This document shows, piece after piece, positions 25,263-38,006 of a stretch of 64,000 bases of DNA (the first letter of the stretch is position 1; every line of letters starts with the position of its first letter). The notes under the pieces are model-generated. The model had not been told where the DNA came from. It did no database searches and worked only from the letters and a program-made list of their open reading frames with translations. The position numbers and the translations under genes are program-made. This DNA is from Odobenus rosmarus divergens. Taxonomy: Eukaryota > Chordata > Mammalia > Carnivora > Odobenidae. The stretch is from positions 1,348,063 to 1,412,062 of the forward strand of contig NW_004450662.1 in NCBI RefSeq assembly GCF_000321225.1, in the 5' to 3' direction.

Positions 25263-25440
25263 TTTTGGTGCCAGAAACAGTCTAATTACAACAGAGAACT
25301 TGAAGAGACTGAGAGGAAAAATAAATAAATAAACCCACTACACATAGCTGATTAAAATGTCCTATGAAATCTAATTTGTAAAGCTCAAATCAGAATAAAA
25401 AGTGTTACTCCCACAATTCAGGGCCAATTTGATTTTTAAT
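25263..25440. promoter_or_regulatory. Possible conserved non-coding element
   Basis: Short AT-rich island in GC-rich, CT-rich surroundings, with CAGTCTAATTACAACAG, GCTGATTAAAATGTCC and a TTTGATTTTTAATGATAC end. It matches no repeat I know. Weak inference. Confidence 0.2.
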
Positions 25441-25814
25441 GATACTCCTCAGAGACCCAGCCAAGATCTCATCAGGTTGCAACTGGGGCTACCTTCCCAC
25501 CTGCCACGAGCTCTCTGAGGCAGACCTCCAGGGCTGCCCTTGGGGAGCCCCACCGCTGGCTCCACCCCCCTGGCCTGCTTCCCTCTGCTTCTTTATATGT
25601 GCATCACTCCCTTCTTCGGGCCACCTGCTGCTGAGAGCATGGCCTTACCAGTGGTCCAAGCCTGGGGCGTTGTGTCCCCACGATGGGCAATAGCTAGGGT
25701 CCGGGACCTCCGTGGCCATCCCTGACTCTCCCATGTGGGGGAGAAGAGGCTGGGACAGGAGCCCACCCACCGGGTCCACCTTTCCTGAGCTGTGTGTCTC
25801 TATCTGCTGGGCAG

Positions 25815-26065
25815 GGCTTGGGAAAGAATGCAGGCTTGGAAGCCACAGGGACCGCCCCCCCCCCCCCCCCGCCCAGTCAGACCCTGGCTCCACCACTCAT
25901 TAGCTGTGTGATCTTGAGTAGGTTACTTTGCCTCTCTGATCCTGTTTTCCCTGCTGTAACATCGGGCTATTTCTGCCCTGGCATGTAATTAAACAGGTTA
26001 CAGAAGGGAGGGCACGTGAAATGCAGCTCACTGTGGGCCAGGGGCTCGGTTAATGTCAGTGTCGT
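25815..26065 (+). repeat. MIR interrupted by a C16 tract
   Basis: GAATGCAGGCTTGGAAGCCA, then a 16-nt poly-C (25855-25870), then CAGACCCTGGCTCCACC, TAGCTGTGTGATCTTGAGTA and CTCTGATCCTGTTTTCC in MIR sense order. Confidence 0.88.
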
Positions 26066-26369
26066 CTTGTCCATGCATCTGTGGCCTCCCAGGGAACATG
26101 GATCACATCAGCCCGCTTCCTCAGCTTTCCTTCCAGGACCGGCTTAGGGATCTGGGCACAGCACAACTCAGTAAGTGAAAATACAGTCTTTAGAGCAGGA
26201 AAGTCTTATATTTATAGCCCTTGTCCTGCCACCAGACACTTCCTAGATACTTTAGTTAACATCCAGGCCCCTGCAAACTGGGCTTGGTAAGGTCCAAGCG
26301 TTATGGCGACTGTAAAAAGCTAAAGTTAATGCATACTCAGTACTTGCTCGGTCATGACCAAGCCCAGCT

Positions 26370-26520
26370 CCTGTTAGTATTTGCCACTTCCTTGGGCCCC
26401 ATTTCCTCCTCCAGAAAACGGGGGTCAAAATCGTACCTACCTCATAGGTTGTTATGAGGGTGAGAAGGTTAATGAGCTAATATTTTTAAATCTTAGAACA
26501 GCGGTTGGCGTGTGGTACAC
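26370..26520 (+). repeat. MIR 3' part
   Basis: TTGGGCCCCATTTCCTCCTC, GTACCTACCTCATAGGTTGT and TATGAGGGTGAGAAGGTTAA follow the MIR 3' order. Confidence 0.82.
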
Positions 26521-27140
26521 ACAGTGGGTGTGTCCGGGTCACGACTCCTGAGCTGGCTGGCTTGGATGGCTCGGTGCCGTCTTGCTCCCAGGGGTGCATG
26601 GGAGAGCTTGGGGTCACGCCCGTGACCTTCTCCCAGGTGATAGGGAAGCCGGAGCCGGGGCTTTCACCAGAAAGAAAGGGACAAAGTGGGGACTCCTGCA
26701 CGCGCTGTGCCGCGCTGTACCAGCCTGGGAACCACGGAAACAATAATGTTTTCCCTGGATTCTCCGGTTTTTGACCAAACCGCACCACATCTGCCCTGTT
26801 GTGGGAGGAGGCGCAAGCCAGCGGCAGCGAGTAAGAGTTAGCCCAATGGAAAGTGGCAGAGCTCGTCCCAAGGGCGGTGGGCACGGCCTCTTTGGGGGCT
26901 GGAGGAGGCCAGATCACAGTGTGAGGTGTGGTAAGGACTGACGAGCGGGGGCGGCTGAGCGGCCAAGCAGCTGCTAAGAGCTGGGACTTAAGCTGGGGGC
27001 ATGTAGGAAGCTGCTGCTGGGCCCCAGGCAGGAAGTAAGATGCAGGGGGCGGTGGGAGGGGGGTGCTTCTCCCCTGGGTCAGTGTCTCCTCTGCGGCTTA
27101 ACGTGAGGAGAAGCCTCCAGGCACTGCTACCTGCAAGTAA

Positions 27141-27383
<243 letters not shown>

Positions 27384-29509
27384 TAGGGAACCCCATCTTC
27401 ATGGGCATTTGGAGATTAAATCTCCAGGTTTCACTGTGCATCCACCCCACTCCGCCCCCCGAGCAGAGTCAGGACAGGCAAGCTCTGGGTCCAGGATCCG
27501 TAGGACTCTGAGAACCCTTCCGACCACCAGTAATGAATGATATGGAAACCCTCAGTTCTGGCGGTCAAACCCGAACAGTGCGGCCCTGGAGGATCTCTTC
27601 GAAAGTCAAACACAATTCAGGTAGAGTCAGATTCCTAGAAGTAACGTGTTCCTGTTTCTTGGTCCAAAATGTATCCCCCAAGTCACCACCTGGTTCTTCC
27701 CGGGCTGTCACCCATTAAAGGGAGCCAAAGAATTTGAAAACTCACAAAGGAACCCAGTTGCTTTTAGCGGTTACCGTGTGATGGGAAGAAAAGAAAAGGA
27801 GCATTTAAAGTGCAAACCTCGTTGAGCCCACCCAGGCTGGTACTGAGCAACGATGTCCCGGTAGGCTCCTGTCCCTGGCAGCTGAGCTCCCTCCGGTTGG
27901 TGTGATGCCCTATCATCTGTTAACCGTTGTGAATGTCAACCCTTAAGCTCACACAGATGTCTTTCCGATCCATCCTCTCCCTGGGGGGTGGGGGGGGGGA
28001 ATAGAATCATCCTCCTGGTCACTTACCTATCAGCAATTATTATTCTCTCCTGGGGAGGTAGGCATGTGAAAGCTTGTGAGGCTTAGCATAACCTGGAAAA
28101 TTCGGAACAAGGGATTGGGGTGTCCCTGCCATTGGGGAGTGGCTGAGGATGGAGGAGGAGAAAAAAAAAATATGTATTCAACTGAGAAGTAGCTTTGCTT
28201 CTCTCGTGGTGTACAGCTGCAGGAAAATAAAAATCGAAGTGCACTCAGGAACATGATGGTTGGGAAATTAATATTTTAAAATGTGAGTTATGTCTTGCCA
28301 AAAATGTATATTGAAACATTATAGCCATGGTCAATAGCATCACCGGGTTTGAGTGCTACAGCCCAGCTGAGCATGGATAAAATACACAATAATATCTCCA
28401 AAATATACTGTGCTGCCATAAAATTTAAGTATTATGGGAACCAGCCAATTTCAGGGGCTCTGAACTTCCTTACCCGAGAGAAACTGGGGGAATGATCTCA
28501 CCTTCCCAAACCAGAATCACTCATGCTCTGCGTGGCTCTCAGCTTGGACCAGCACTGTTGCTAGTGAAAGAGGTGCTCTGGGTTCCTGCAGTGGTTTGCA
28601 GCGTCCGGTCAAGGACTGGGGTCTTTTTGGGTTGGTGGCCAAGAGGAAGCCCCAGGTCACCCCAGACATTCATCACCACATGGATAACTGACCTTCTGGC
28701 ACCCAATTCCATGAGTGGCTCTCTGGGGTCAGGAATGGGTCCCGCTAAGTACTGAGGGGTGATAGGGTTCTGATGAACTGGGGTCTCTTTGCTCTCTGAC
28801 TTGATTCCATTTATACAGAGAAGGTTGTCCATCTCCTTGCATAGCCAATAAATTCAAAGTCCTGGTAAAGTATTTTCTATATTTGATCACCAATCCCCAA
28901 AAAAGCATCATGACAATAATGACAGAAACTCACATGCTCAATAAATACTGTTTGCTTACCTGACAAGAAAGAGAGAGGAATAGATCTCGATTTCATTCAG
29001 CAAGTATTCACAGAGCACTCGATAACGGCACAGGTCCCCCTGTGGGGAAACCGAGGCCGAGAATTGTGAGACTTCAACCTGCCGCAGCTCTATCCTCTTC
29101 TGTTTTTTTAATTTTATCCTTTTCTGTGTGGCCCGGCTCAGTGGACCAGGAATCACTCCCGCACTGAAGACCTAACTGTCTTTCTGGTCACCGAGGCTGA
29201 AAATCATTTCAAAGGAAATTATTTATAAATGCATGCCCTCATATTGATAGAACATTCTTCTTCTAAGAAGCTCAAGTGATTCTCAGACATTATGTCATAA
29301 ATCTACAATGATCCACAGGGAGAAAAAGAAGGATTCCCCCCTTTATTTGACCGGTAAACAAAGTCACAGTTGAGAAAGAAATGGATTTAAACATACACCA
29401 AATCCCCGTGTGTGGGACCCTGGCTCCTAACACCCAAAAAGCCTGGCACCCTGCATGTTCTCGCCTCTAAAGAAAGGGACCTTTTTGGCTATTCTGTCTC
29501 AGTGTCGTT

Positions 29510-29740
29510 TTTCTTTAAACCAGCATTTACAGACTCTACTGTGTGCCACGCACTTAACATGGATGATCCCACTTACTCTTCACCATGACTCTATGAGGTA
29601 CCGATAGTGTCCCCATTTTGCTGATGAGGAGACGGAAGCACGAAGAAGTTAAAATAACTTACCCAAGACAACAGAGCTAGGAAGTGATAGACCGGGCATT
29701 TGAACCCAGGCACTTGGACTGTAGAACCCAGGTTCTCAAT
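29510..29740 (-). repeat. MIR (near full length)
   Basis: Antisense: CTACTGTGTGCCACGCACTT, CCCCATTTTGCTGATGAGGA, GAGCTAGGAAGTGATAGACC and CATTTGAACCCAGGCACTTG. Confidence 0.93.
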
Positions 29741-30539
29741 AATTTTGCCTCCCCTGAGCATAGCAAAAGAGAATAATAATACTATGGAAGGAGCTAGAAC
29801 TTGCTCAGAATCGAGGCCTCTGGGCCTGTGTTTTCCAAAGATCCTGCGAGTCCTTGGGATAGCTTTGCAGCTTGTTGCCTAATTAGGCAAATACAAACAA
29901 ACCCATCACTGATGTTTTCAGCAGCTCCTGAGAGCGAAATCCTGCTGCTGATAGCTTGCAAGATAACAAAAACACAAGCTCCAGCCAAGATGCCTGCAGG
30001 AGACCAGGGACTAATCAAAGACGGCAGGATTCAGAGGCTGGGCCGGAAGTGCTGGGGGCCGTGAGCCAGCTACATTGAGGGCAGCAGCGGGGAGAGGGCT
30101 GGGCAGGAACCCGTTTCCAGCCCCTCGTCCCGGCCCTGGGGAGAGCCAGCTTAACTTACCTGGGCTTCTTCCCAAAGCCCAGCAGAGGGCAGGAAGGGCG
30201 GGCAGGGGGGGAGATGGTGCTCCCCGGGGGTACAGCCGACTGCCTCGTGAGCATCTCTGGCCAGGCCAGAACAGCTGTGCCGGCTGGGGCCATTTGATTG
30301 CATGATGGGGACGATGCTAGCCATGAAGACAGGAGCCTCAATGGCTCAGCCACATAGGAAGCCCACAAAATACATACTGGGAAGGATCCCAGCTATCTCT
30401 CTGACAAGGAATAGGTGTCAGTGGCCCCTGTACAGCCCACTCCTTGGAGAGGCCTGCCCCACCTCTGCCCCACCCTTAGCTTATGATGGGAGGGAGCTTA
30501 GAGCTCCAATACTCTATCTAGGATAGAAATCTGCTCTGC

Positions 30540-30760
30540 AGTGTCCCTGACAGGTGATCACCAACCTGTGCTTGAATGCAGCTACTGATGGGGACCTCAC
30601 TACCACCTCTGGTAGCCTAGATCCTTGCCAGACCTTTCAAATTATATTAAGAATATTCTAAAGTATTTCCCAATATTAATTCTGTCCACTGGTGCTGTCC
30701 TTGGGAACTACTTGAATACATCTAACCTGCACTTAGAGACGGAAATATTTGGAGAGCTAT
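30540..30760 (+). repeat. L3/CR1-like fragment
   Basis: GGTGATCACCAACCTGTGCT, GATGGGGACCTCACTACCAC and a TTCTAAAGTATTTCCCAATA segment resemble the end region of mammalian CR1/L3 LINEs. Boundaries are uncertain. Confidence 0.5.
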
Positions 30761-31692
30761 TGCACATCCCTCTGTCTCTCTGTTTCCGTCTCTCTCTCTC
30801 TCTCTCTCACCGGCTTAAGCCCTAGTCTTCTCTTTAAAAGGCCAGATAGGCCAACCCCCTCTTCCTATGGCACATTTCTGAGAACTCACACTGTCCTGGC
30901 GAAGGTCTTTTAGACAGAGGAACGGTTTGTAGCTGCCGGAGGGTGGGCGGGCCTCTGAAGAGAGAAGGGAAGAGAACAGGGAGGAAGGCCCCTGTAAGAG
31001 GCTGGTGGGGGGTGGGAGGAGGGGAGACAGAGCTCAGGTAAGGGGGTGATGGGAAGGAGATGCTTCTGGGAGATACTAAGGAGGTCTAGAGCCCAAGGCC
31101 CGGGACAGGGGATCTGCCCAACCTGGCCAGCCACGACTTACGTTGGCATTTATATTCACCCTACACAGCAGCAGGAAAGCTGATTAATGATTTATCATTC
31201 TCAAATTTTTATTTATCCATTATTCATCACCAGTAGCATAAGGGGCCCCACATTCCTAAGTGTCCTGAGTGCCTCGTAAGTGCTTAATCAGGCCCTGGGG
31301 TCTGAGGTGGGGAGAAGTGACCAGACGAGGGCCCCTTATGGTTCAAAGTGGCCAGAGGATGCCAGCCACTGGTAGGGTGGGCCTTGATTTCTCCTTCCTG
31401 CTCATCCTGAACAAAACTTTCCCCCCAAAGTCATTCTTGATTCTTTTCCAGAGAGTTCTGTTTTCTTCCCTCTCTCTCTCTCTCTCTCTCTTACTCTGTC
31501 TGCTGAGAATCGCAGCCTGGGTCTCTCTGTCTCTCTGTGTGTCTCCTTATCAAAATGCACGTCTGCTTGGTAAACCACAGCGCTGAGCGCACCGCTTACC
31601 AGAGTACTAACCCTGCTGTGTCTGCCCACACTTAGCATTTCCATCTCTGCTCTCTCTGTGCTCTCTGATCATAGCTTCTCCAATATTCCTAA

Positions 31693-31695
<3 letters not shown>

Positions 31696-31736
<41 letters not shown>
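31696..31736. repeat. (CA)n microsatellite upstream of the second KIRREL3 exon
   Basis: An uninterrupted CA run of 41 bp. It ends 209 bp before the first base of the exon at 31946. Confidence 0.97.
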
Positions 31737-31739
<3 letters not shown>

Positions 31740-31887
31740 CCAATATCCAGGGAAAGCTCTCGGTTTTGTGCTCCTCACACCAAAGTCAAGGCCGTGAGCA
31801 GTCACGCCACCCCCACTCCCACCCCTATCCCCCAGCCTCCAAGACCAGCCCCTGCTCACATGTCCCACCGCTGTGCCTGTTTGGTAG

Positions 31888-32106
<219 letters not shown>

Positions 32107-32364
32107 TGACACGTGGGGCGCGAGGACACTCCGGGAAGCACCATGCACTCACTTCCAGAAGGGCCTCTCTGCTGGGCAAAGCCCAAAGGGGTTACCACAC
32201 TGGGCTCTGGCCGCTGCTGCCCCACTGGGTCAGGACCCACCATCCCCCCCCAAAAAGGGGAAAGTGAAAGTTCCCGCCCTGGAAATCGGAAGGCCACTGC
32301 TAACCGACCTGTGACCCTGTCCAACCGCAGGGGGTTTGACTCCAGCTTAAGGGGCTAAATGCTT

Positions 32365-32465
32365 ATTTATTCAATCAGGAAGCATATTCTGCACACATGG
32401 TGGTGTCAGACCGTGTGCTAGGCGATGGAGATACAGAGAAGAATATGACACATCCTTGAGCCCGT
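32365..32465 (-). repeat. L2-like fragment
   Basis: TTATTCAATCAGGAAGCATA, then GTGTGCTAGGCGATGGAGAT and ACAGAGAAGAATATGAC: an antisense L2 tail. Confidence 0.65.
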
Positions 32466-32899
32466 GCTTTCTCCCACTAGGCGCTAACAGAGCATGATTT
32501 CAGCATCCCTAGGGACCACTGCTGCATCTGTTCCCTTCCCCACCCTCCGCCGCTCCCTGGGAATCCTGGCTCTCAGCTGGAGAACTGACTGCCTAAATCA
32601 TCCCTAGGAAAATTCATTTTGGGCCCTTATGCCAAATCAGACCTTTGTCAGCCTTGGCCTTTCTTCCTCTTGGCTTCCCCGGAGCCCAGTGCCCCTGGGA
32701 CACCCTGCCTGAGAGGTCCCTACTCCTTCACAGGCAGACCTGCCTGAAGACAAGGGAGTGAGCCTGGCCGCCTCTTAAACAGCCTCCTTCTGATTTTGAG
32801 GTCAGGCCCTGTCAACTCCCTCCTCCAGCCAGCGGCTGCTGAGGCCCAAGCCCCTGAGAACCGAGCCGCACACACAAGGCATAATAGCAGACATGTGCG

Positions 32900-33030
32900 T
32901 GCACTTAACCGCCCCTCTCAAAGCACTTCCACTTACGTTACCTCCGCCGTTCTGACACAAGACAGTGGGACGGGGATTGTGGCCCCGGATGAGAAACCGA
33001 GGCTCAGAGACGCCAAGGGCCCGGCCCCGG
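32900..33030 (-). repeat. MIR
   Basis: GATTGTGGCCCCGGATGAGAA, ACCGAGGCTCAGAGACGCCA: the antisense MIR core. Its CpGs contribute to the GC-rich patch that follows. Confidence 0.72.
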
Positions 33031-33345
33031 GGGTGGGGCAGGAGGGGTCTCCCGGCCAGGGCTCCGGCACCACCGCGCTGCCTCCTCGGTGAGGCTCTGC
33101 CAGCCCCGGGTGGGACGGGGCCCAGGCAGCGGAGGGGGGAGCCCACCTCCTAGCAGCTGCTGTGAGGCTCCGACCACAGGGTCAGCAGCTGGGGTGCTGC
33201 CTCCTCACCTGGAGGATAAGGCGCGTAGCTGCTCCCCGATGGAATATTTAAGAGCGTGTCAGGTTAACTTCAGATCGACGCGGCAGCACGCGGGGCACGT
33301 TGTCCCAAGCACGGCAGCCAGCCCCGGAGGACCACTTACCAAGCT
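32940..33345. promoter_or_regulatory. CpG-enriched patch downstream of KIRREL3 Ig1 exons
   Basis: Many CpGs and CCCGG runs occur at 32975-33120 and again at 33270-33335 (AGATCGACGCGGCAGCACGC). No transcription start is evident. It may be a small intronic CpG island or just GC-rich intron. Confidence 0.3.
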
Positions 33346-33919
33346 CGGGGCTTGGCTTCTTGAGACAGGAGGCAAAGCTCAGGGCTGACCCCAGAACATC
33401 CCTCCACCCCGGTGTCTCCTCTAGCCTGTGATGAAGGAAAGAGAAAGAAAGCGGGTCCGGCAGGGCAAATAAGCTGGGACAGCTCGGTCCAGAAGGGCCT
33501 GCAGAAGAGTGCTCAGGGATATGAAAGGAAGAGGCAGACGTCTTCATCTCTCCCGGGATGGTGGCTAAAGTGGGGATGGGGGTGCAGTGTGGTGTGGAGG
33601 TGTGGGGAAGAACAGGGGGATTTAGTGTCTGATATGTTTTCCAATCGTTCAATGCCGGAACACTTTTGGGCATCTCCAGAGATGATTCTGTTCCCCGTCC
33701 TCAAAATAATCTGCCTCCTGCAGCCTTGCTCCCCTTCTAGAGGGTACCAAATGATGCTAAGTTGAGGAGGAACCACGCACTGCCCACTCCTGACTTCACG
33801 CAGGACCTAGACTAGACGGAGACGCAGCTCACCCTCAAGTTCTCGTCCTGCTCTCAGAGCTTTGCCCAGTGGCACCCAACCATTCACAGGCTGCCTCCTC
33901 TCCTCTCTCAGGGACATAT

Positions 33920-34040
33920 CCAAGCCCAAATTACTCCAAATGTTGTACAGATGAGGAAATTGAGACTTGGAGAGCAAAGCCCCTCATGGCTTAATTACCA
34001 CTCAAAATAGACCCCAGATTTTCCAACGCCAAACCAGTGC
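33920..34040 (-). repeat. MIR fragment
   Basis: GTACAGATGAGGAAATTGAG, ACTTGGAGAGCAAAGCCCCT: the antisense MIR core. Confidence 0.7.
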
Positions 34041-34829
34041 TGTCTGCGTCCCTAAATACCAGCACAATCTCCTTTGTCTCGTTGCTTAAGGGCTGGGCTG
34101 CTGAGAGCGGGGCCGCAGAGTCTCATCTGAACAGACTCGGTTCCTTCTTAGGTCACATCTAAAAGCCTCCCCCCACACACACACACACCCATCTCCCTCT
34201 CCTGGGGCCAGACCTGGCACAGAGCTGGTTTGTGTGGGGAAAAGGCATTACGCGAGTCTGGAAGGCAGTTGAAGAGGGGGAAGGAGGAGTTTCCAGGTGA
34301 CCCCGGCAGGCTAGCCTGCTGGAATCCCGAAAGCTGGAAAAAAGGGGCCTGAGCAGGCATATGTCCAGCAGCCTTTCCTGAAGACTCCACAGACACCACT
34401 CCTCCTGACAAACTAACCTCACGCAAGAAACAGCTGTCCCAGGCTCTGCCTCCAGCCCCTCCTGATCACCCTAGGTCCCACACCTGAGCTGGTGCAGCAG
34501 GTCTCTCCCCCCACCCCCCACCTTGGCGGGTCCGGCAGGCCTCTGCCTGAGGCGCCCAGCCCGACTGAGTTTCTTTGCGGTGTACAGCCCCACCTACTGC
34601 CCTGGAGAGAGGCCCTGCGTGCAGAAGCTGACCCAGCCTTCTGGAAGGGGAGCTCTGGTCTGCTCACCGTGCTGAACAGACAGAGCGGCAGAGGGAAGAG
34701 GGGTGTTTCTAGCCTGGCCAGACAGCTTCGCAACCAAGACCCCATCTGCTTTGCAGTGACATCTCAGCCCGGGAAAATGTCCCAGCCAGTTCCCCAAGGG
34801 AGGGGCTGCCTTCCCTGTGTTCCAGGAAT

Positions 34830-35075
34830 GAGAGAGCTTCCTAATTTAGTCTGTATTTGCCTGAGATAGATTTTTAATTAAATAAAGTAAGAGCCTGATT
34901 AGAACCTGCGGAAGATGTGAGAAGAATTAGATGGTATTCCAGCAAAATTGCAAAGCAAACAGTTTGGCTGGAACAGAGGGAGACCCCTGGGGGTCTTTCA
35001 TCAAAGCACCAAGTGAGGAGGGCAAATATGAGAGATTATATAGCCAACAGATGTGCATTGTTAAAATATGCATCT
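34830..35075. promoter_or_regulatory. Possible conserved non-coding element
   Basis: Repeat-free AT-rich stretch with TTCCTAATTTAGTCTG, GATTTTTAATTAAATAAAG, GAGAAGAATTAGATGG and AATATGCATCTGCC (POU/homeodomain-like cores). Function is inferred from composition only. Confidence 0.28.
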
Positions 35076-35424
35076 GCCAGCAGCCTGCTTGGAGAAGCCA
35101 GAGGGCCAGCTCACAGAGCCCGTGGTGTTCCAGGGAGGGCATGGGGACCCAGCCCCAGCAGCCAAGACTAGAGTCACAGACACATTAATTAGCCTAGTAT
35201 TTCCAGCTCTCAGATGCAATCAGGCAAGGAGCAACTGGGAGCTGAGCATTTGCTACCCTGGGAGGCAGAGGGAGGAAGCTAGGGGACCAGGAGAGCAAGA
35301 AGGGGAAGGGTCAGAGCCAGGCAAAGACTCCAGGGCCCCGGTCCAGGTTAACGGCCAGGCTGCATTCCCTCTGTGGCACAGAGGACCATGCCTTGACTCA
35401 GGCCAGGTCGACACAGGCATCTTT

Positions 35425-35600
35425 CCACCTGCAGAACATCTCAAGAATCATGGTATCCCAGGGCAGCAGACTTGGAGGCAACAGTCAAGATCCTGCCATT
35501 AACCAGCTGTGTGATCTTGGCCCTGCTACTCCACCTCTCTGGGTCTCAGTTTCCTCATCTGTAACATGAAGGTGGTGATAAATAAGATGGTCACTAAGAA
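35425..35600 (+). repeat. MIR
   Basis: ATTAACCAGCTGTGTGATCT, CTCTGGGTCTCAGTTTCCTC and ATCTGTAACATGAAGGTGGT: sense MIR. Confidence 0.92.
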
Positions 35601-35944
35601 CTGTCGGGCTCCCAAAACACCGTGACTTCTACAATAAGGAGTCCAACTTGCGGCACCAAGTAGTTGAGGAAGATGGCCCATCCCCCACTGGAACCAGAAT
35701 CCCCTTGGGACTGAGGCACAAAAGGTAACAGAGTGTTTTGTGCAGCATCCTACTTTGAGTCTGGAGAGGGGCCCTCTCACAGTCCTGCCCAGCCCTGGGA
35801 TTCTGTACTTGGCTGTACATTTTAACCCCAGAGTCCTCCCTTTGTCTGCAGCTTCTATGCATTCCGAGCTATGTCTGCGGGGACTTAGCTTAGCAGGACA
35901 TCACAGGACCCGCGTGCACATGAGCAGAGCTGGGGTGTAGCAGG

Positions 35945-36250
35945 AAGAGTCAAGGGCTGGCTGCAGAACCCCTACATGCAGGTCACTCACTGTGTGACCT
36001 TGAGCAAGGTCCTTAGCGCTCCCCCCGCGCCCGGGGTTTCTGGTTCAACTCTCTATAACCAGCACTTAGTATAGAGTCGGTCCTCAATACTATCTGGGGT
36101 TTTTTTAAACACATGAAGTGAGTGAGTGAATGAATGAGTGAATGAATGGATTTTCTCATTCCTCATCTATAAAATGAGGATAATAAAAATACAAATCTCC
36201 CAGAACTGTTGTGAGCACCAAACTAACACCGCCCCCAACATGCCGTACAC
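35945..36250 (+). repeat. MIR with internal (TGAA/TGAG)n
   Basis: CACTGTGTGACCTTGAGCAA is followed by an L2-tail-like CCAGCACTTAGTATAGAGTC and a TGAG/TGAA tetramer run (36117-36150). Then TCTCATTCCTCATCTATAAA and ATGAGGATAATAAAAATAC, the MIR 3' part. Confidence 0.7.
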
Positions 36251-36449
36251 TTTAAAGTTACATCCATACGCACACACGTGCAGACCGTGTCCTTCTCGCA
36301 CCTGCAGGGACCCCAGGGTTGACAAATATCTCTACTGCTCCGGGGCTAGAGCCGTAAGGACAATACTGCATTTGATCTTGCTAAGTGCCTGAAAATTTGA
36401 GAAGCAAAGGAGTTGGAGGACCCAGAGCAGGGAGGAAACGGAAGCCGAG

Positions 36450-36700
36450 GTTTTCATCAAGAAATATTTCCTGAACAGCTACTAGGTGCCAAGCACTGAG
36501 CTAGGCAAATAAGGTTCATCGGTCAGTGAAAGGGAAAACCAGCCCTGCCCTGGTGAGCCTGTGTTCTAGCAGAGAGTGAGCCAGTCAATCAGTAGTAAAC
36601 AGATTAAACAAGCACTTTGTGTGGGTCCGGAGGATGTCGGATGATAATGACCGCTGGGAAACAGACAAACTAGAGCAGACTGAGGCGGATTGGAAGTAGG
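36450..36700 (-). repeat. L2 fragment
   Basis: Antisense tail: ATTTCCTGAACAGCTACTAG, GTGCCAAGCACTGAGCTAGG, CCCTGCCCTGGTGAGCCTGT and TTCTAGCAGAGAGTGAG. Confidence 0.82.
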
Positions 36701-36921
36701 CGGGGGCGGGGGGGGGGGTGCGTGGATGGCGGGTTAATTATTAGGAAGGGAGTTTTCCCAGTCTTCCTCCCATTTCCTTCATCTTCCTGGCCTGTTCTAA
36801 TATTAACTCTGCTGTGTTGTGGCTCCCATTAGAAACAAAGCTTTCTAAATCAACATGAATTATTTAATGATGGAGACTAAGTCAATTCAAAAAAAGAGGG
36901 CCTCTTTAAAATGATGTCAAG

Positions 36922-37058
36922 TAGGGACACCTGGGTGGCTCAGTCAGTTGGGTGTCTGCCTTCGGCTCAGGTCATGATCCCAGGGTCCTGGGATCCCATC
37001 GGTCTCCTTGCTCAGTGGGGAGCCTGCTTCTCCCTCTGCCTGCCGCTTCCCTGCTTGT

Positions 37059-37097
<39 letters not shown>

Positions 37098-37124
37098 CAA
37101 GTAAATAAATAAAATCTTTAAAAA
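36922..37124 (+). mobile_element. CAN-SINE
   Basis: Head GGGACACCTGGGTGGCTCAG, a (TC)18 run (37060-37095), AATAAATAAAATCTTTA and a poly-A tail. A perfect 14-bp target-site duplication AAAATGATGTCAAG is at 36908-36921 and 37125-37138, suggesting a recent insertion. Confidence 0.98.
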
Positions 37125-37559
37125 AAAATGATGTCAAGCTCCAGATACTGATGGGGCAAACAGAGAAGCTCCAGATGGGTCCTTGAGTTTTCAGAGCCAT
37201 GAGCCCCCTCTGCATCTCTCCACCAGGGCAGCTGCAGGGCCCGGGCCCCCTAAATGCCCGGCACTGGCAGCACCCCCCAATTCCCAATCCTCATCCTCTG
37301 GAGGGGAGGGGCGTGCGGTTCCAGCAAGGGAAGACAGAGCTGAAACACAGCCCAAGAGCACTGGTTTCTAAAGCAGCTCTTCCAGAAACTGGTGGCAAGA
37401 AACCCAGCCACAGTCTCCCTGTCAGTAAGGGACAGACCGAGCTGTTCTTCAGGGGTGAGAAAGCACCCCACAGAACAAAGCCCAACCCGCCCCCAAGGCT
37501 CGCCCTCTGCTTTCCCTCCAGCCCCTGCTCCAGCACCCCCTTTGCTCTGGGGCCAACAA

Positions 37560-37900
37560 CCAGCTCGCAGCTCCAACCACTCCCACACTTCGTGCCTTCG
37601 CGCCTTTGTGTTGCTACCTGGAATGTCCTTCCCTCCTTTCTTCCCTTGGCCAACTCTTGCTCCCCTGTCAGGATCCATCTTGGACATCACCTCCTCCAGG
37701 AAGCCTTCCCTGAACGCCATATGGCCTGGCTGTCCCCTCTGTACTCCCTTCGCCTTCCGTCCACACCTCAATCACCACACTCAACACATGATCTTGAAAG
37801 TAACCGTTTCCCTGTCTGTCTCCCCCAGTGGGTCTCTCCGCATCCTGCCTAGGACAGGCTGCAGGCACGTACTGGGTGCTCAGTAATGCTCATCATATAA
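37560..37900 (+). repeat. L2 3' end
   Basis: CTTCGTGCCTTCGCGCCTTT, TACCTGGAATGTCCTTCCCT, CACCTCCTCCAGGAAGCCTT and CGTACTGGGTGCTCAGTAA are in L2 sense order. Confidence 0.88.
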
Positions 37901-38006
37901 CTGTAGCAACAGGGCTCGGGGCAAACTGGAGGGAATTTGCACTGCGCCTCACCGCGGAGAACAGTGCCTGGCAGATAATGAACCCCACAGTTGTGTCATA
38001 TTGTGC

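Noticed and set aside
31696..31736. CRISPR-like regular repeat
   Set aside because: It is a dinucleotide microsatellite in a mammalian genome; no spacers, and no CRISPR in such genomes.
36922..37124. Recent regulatory insertion
   Set aside because: It is a typical CAN-SINE with a clean 14-bp duplication. Nothing shows an effect on KIRREL3.
37199..37852. 217-residue open frame (+)
   Set aside because: Pro/Ser/His-rich chance frame that overlaps an L2 and an opposing long frame on the other strand.
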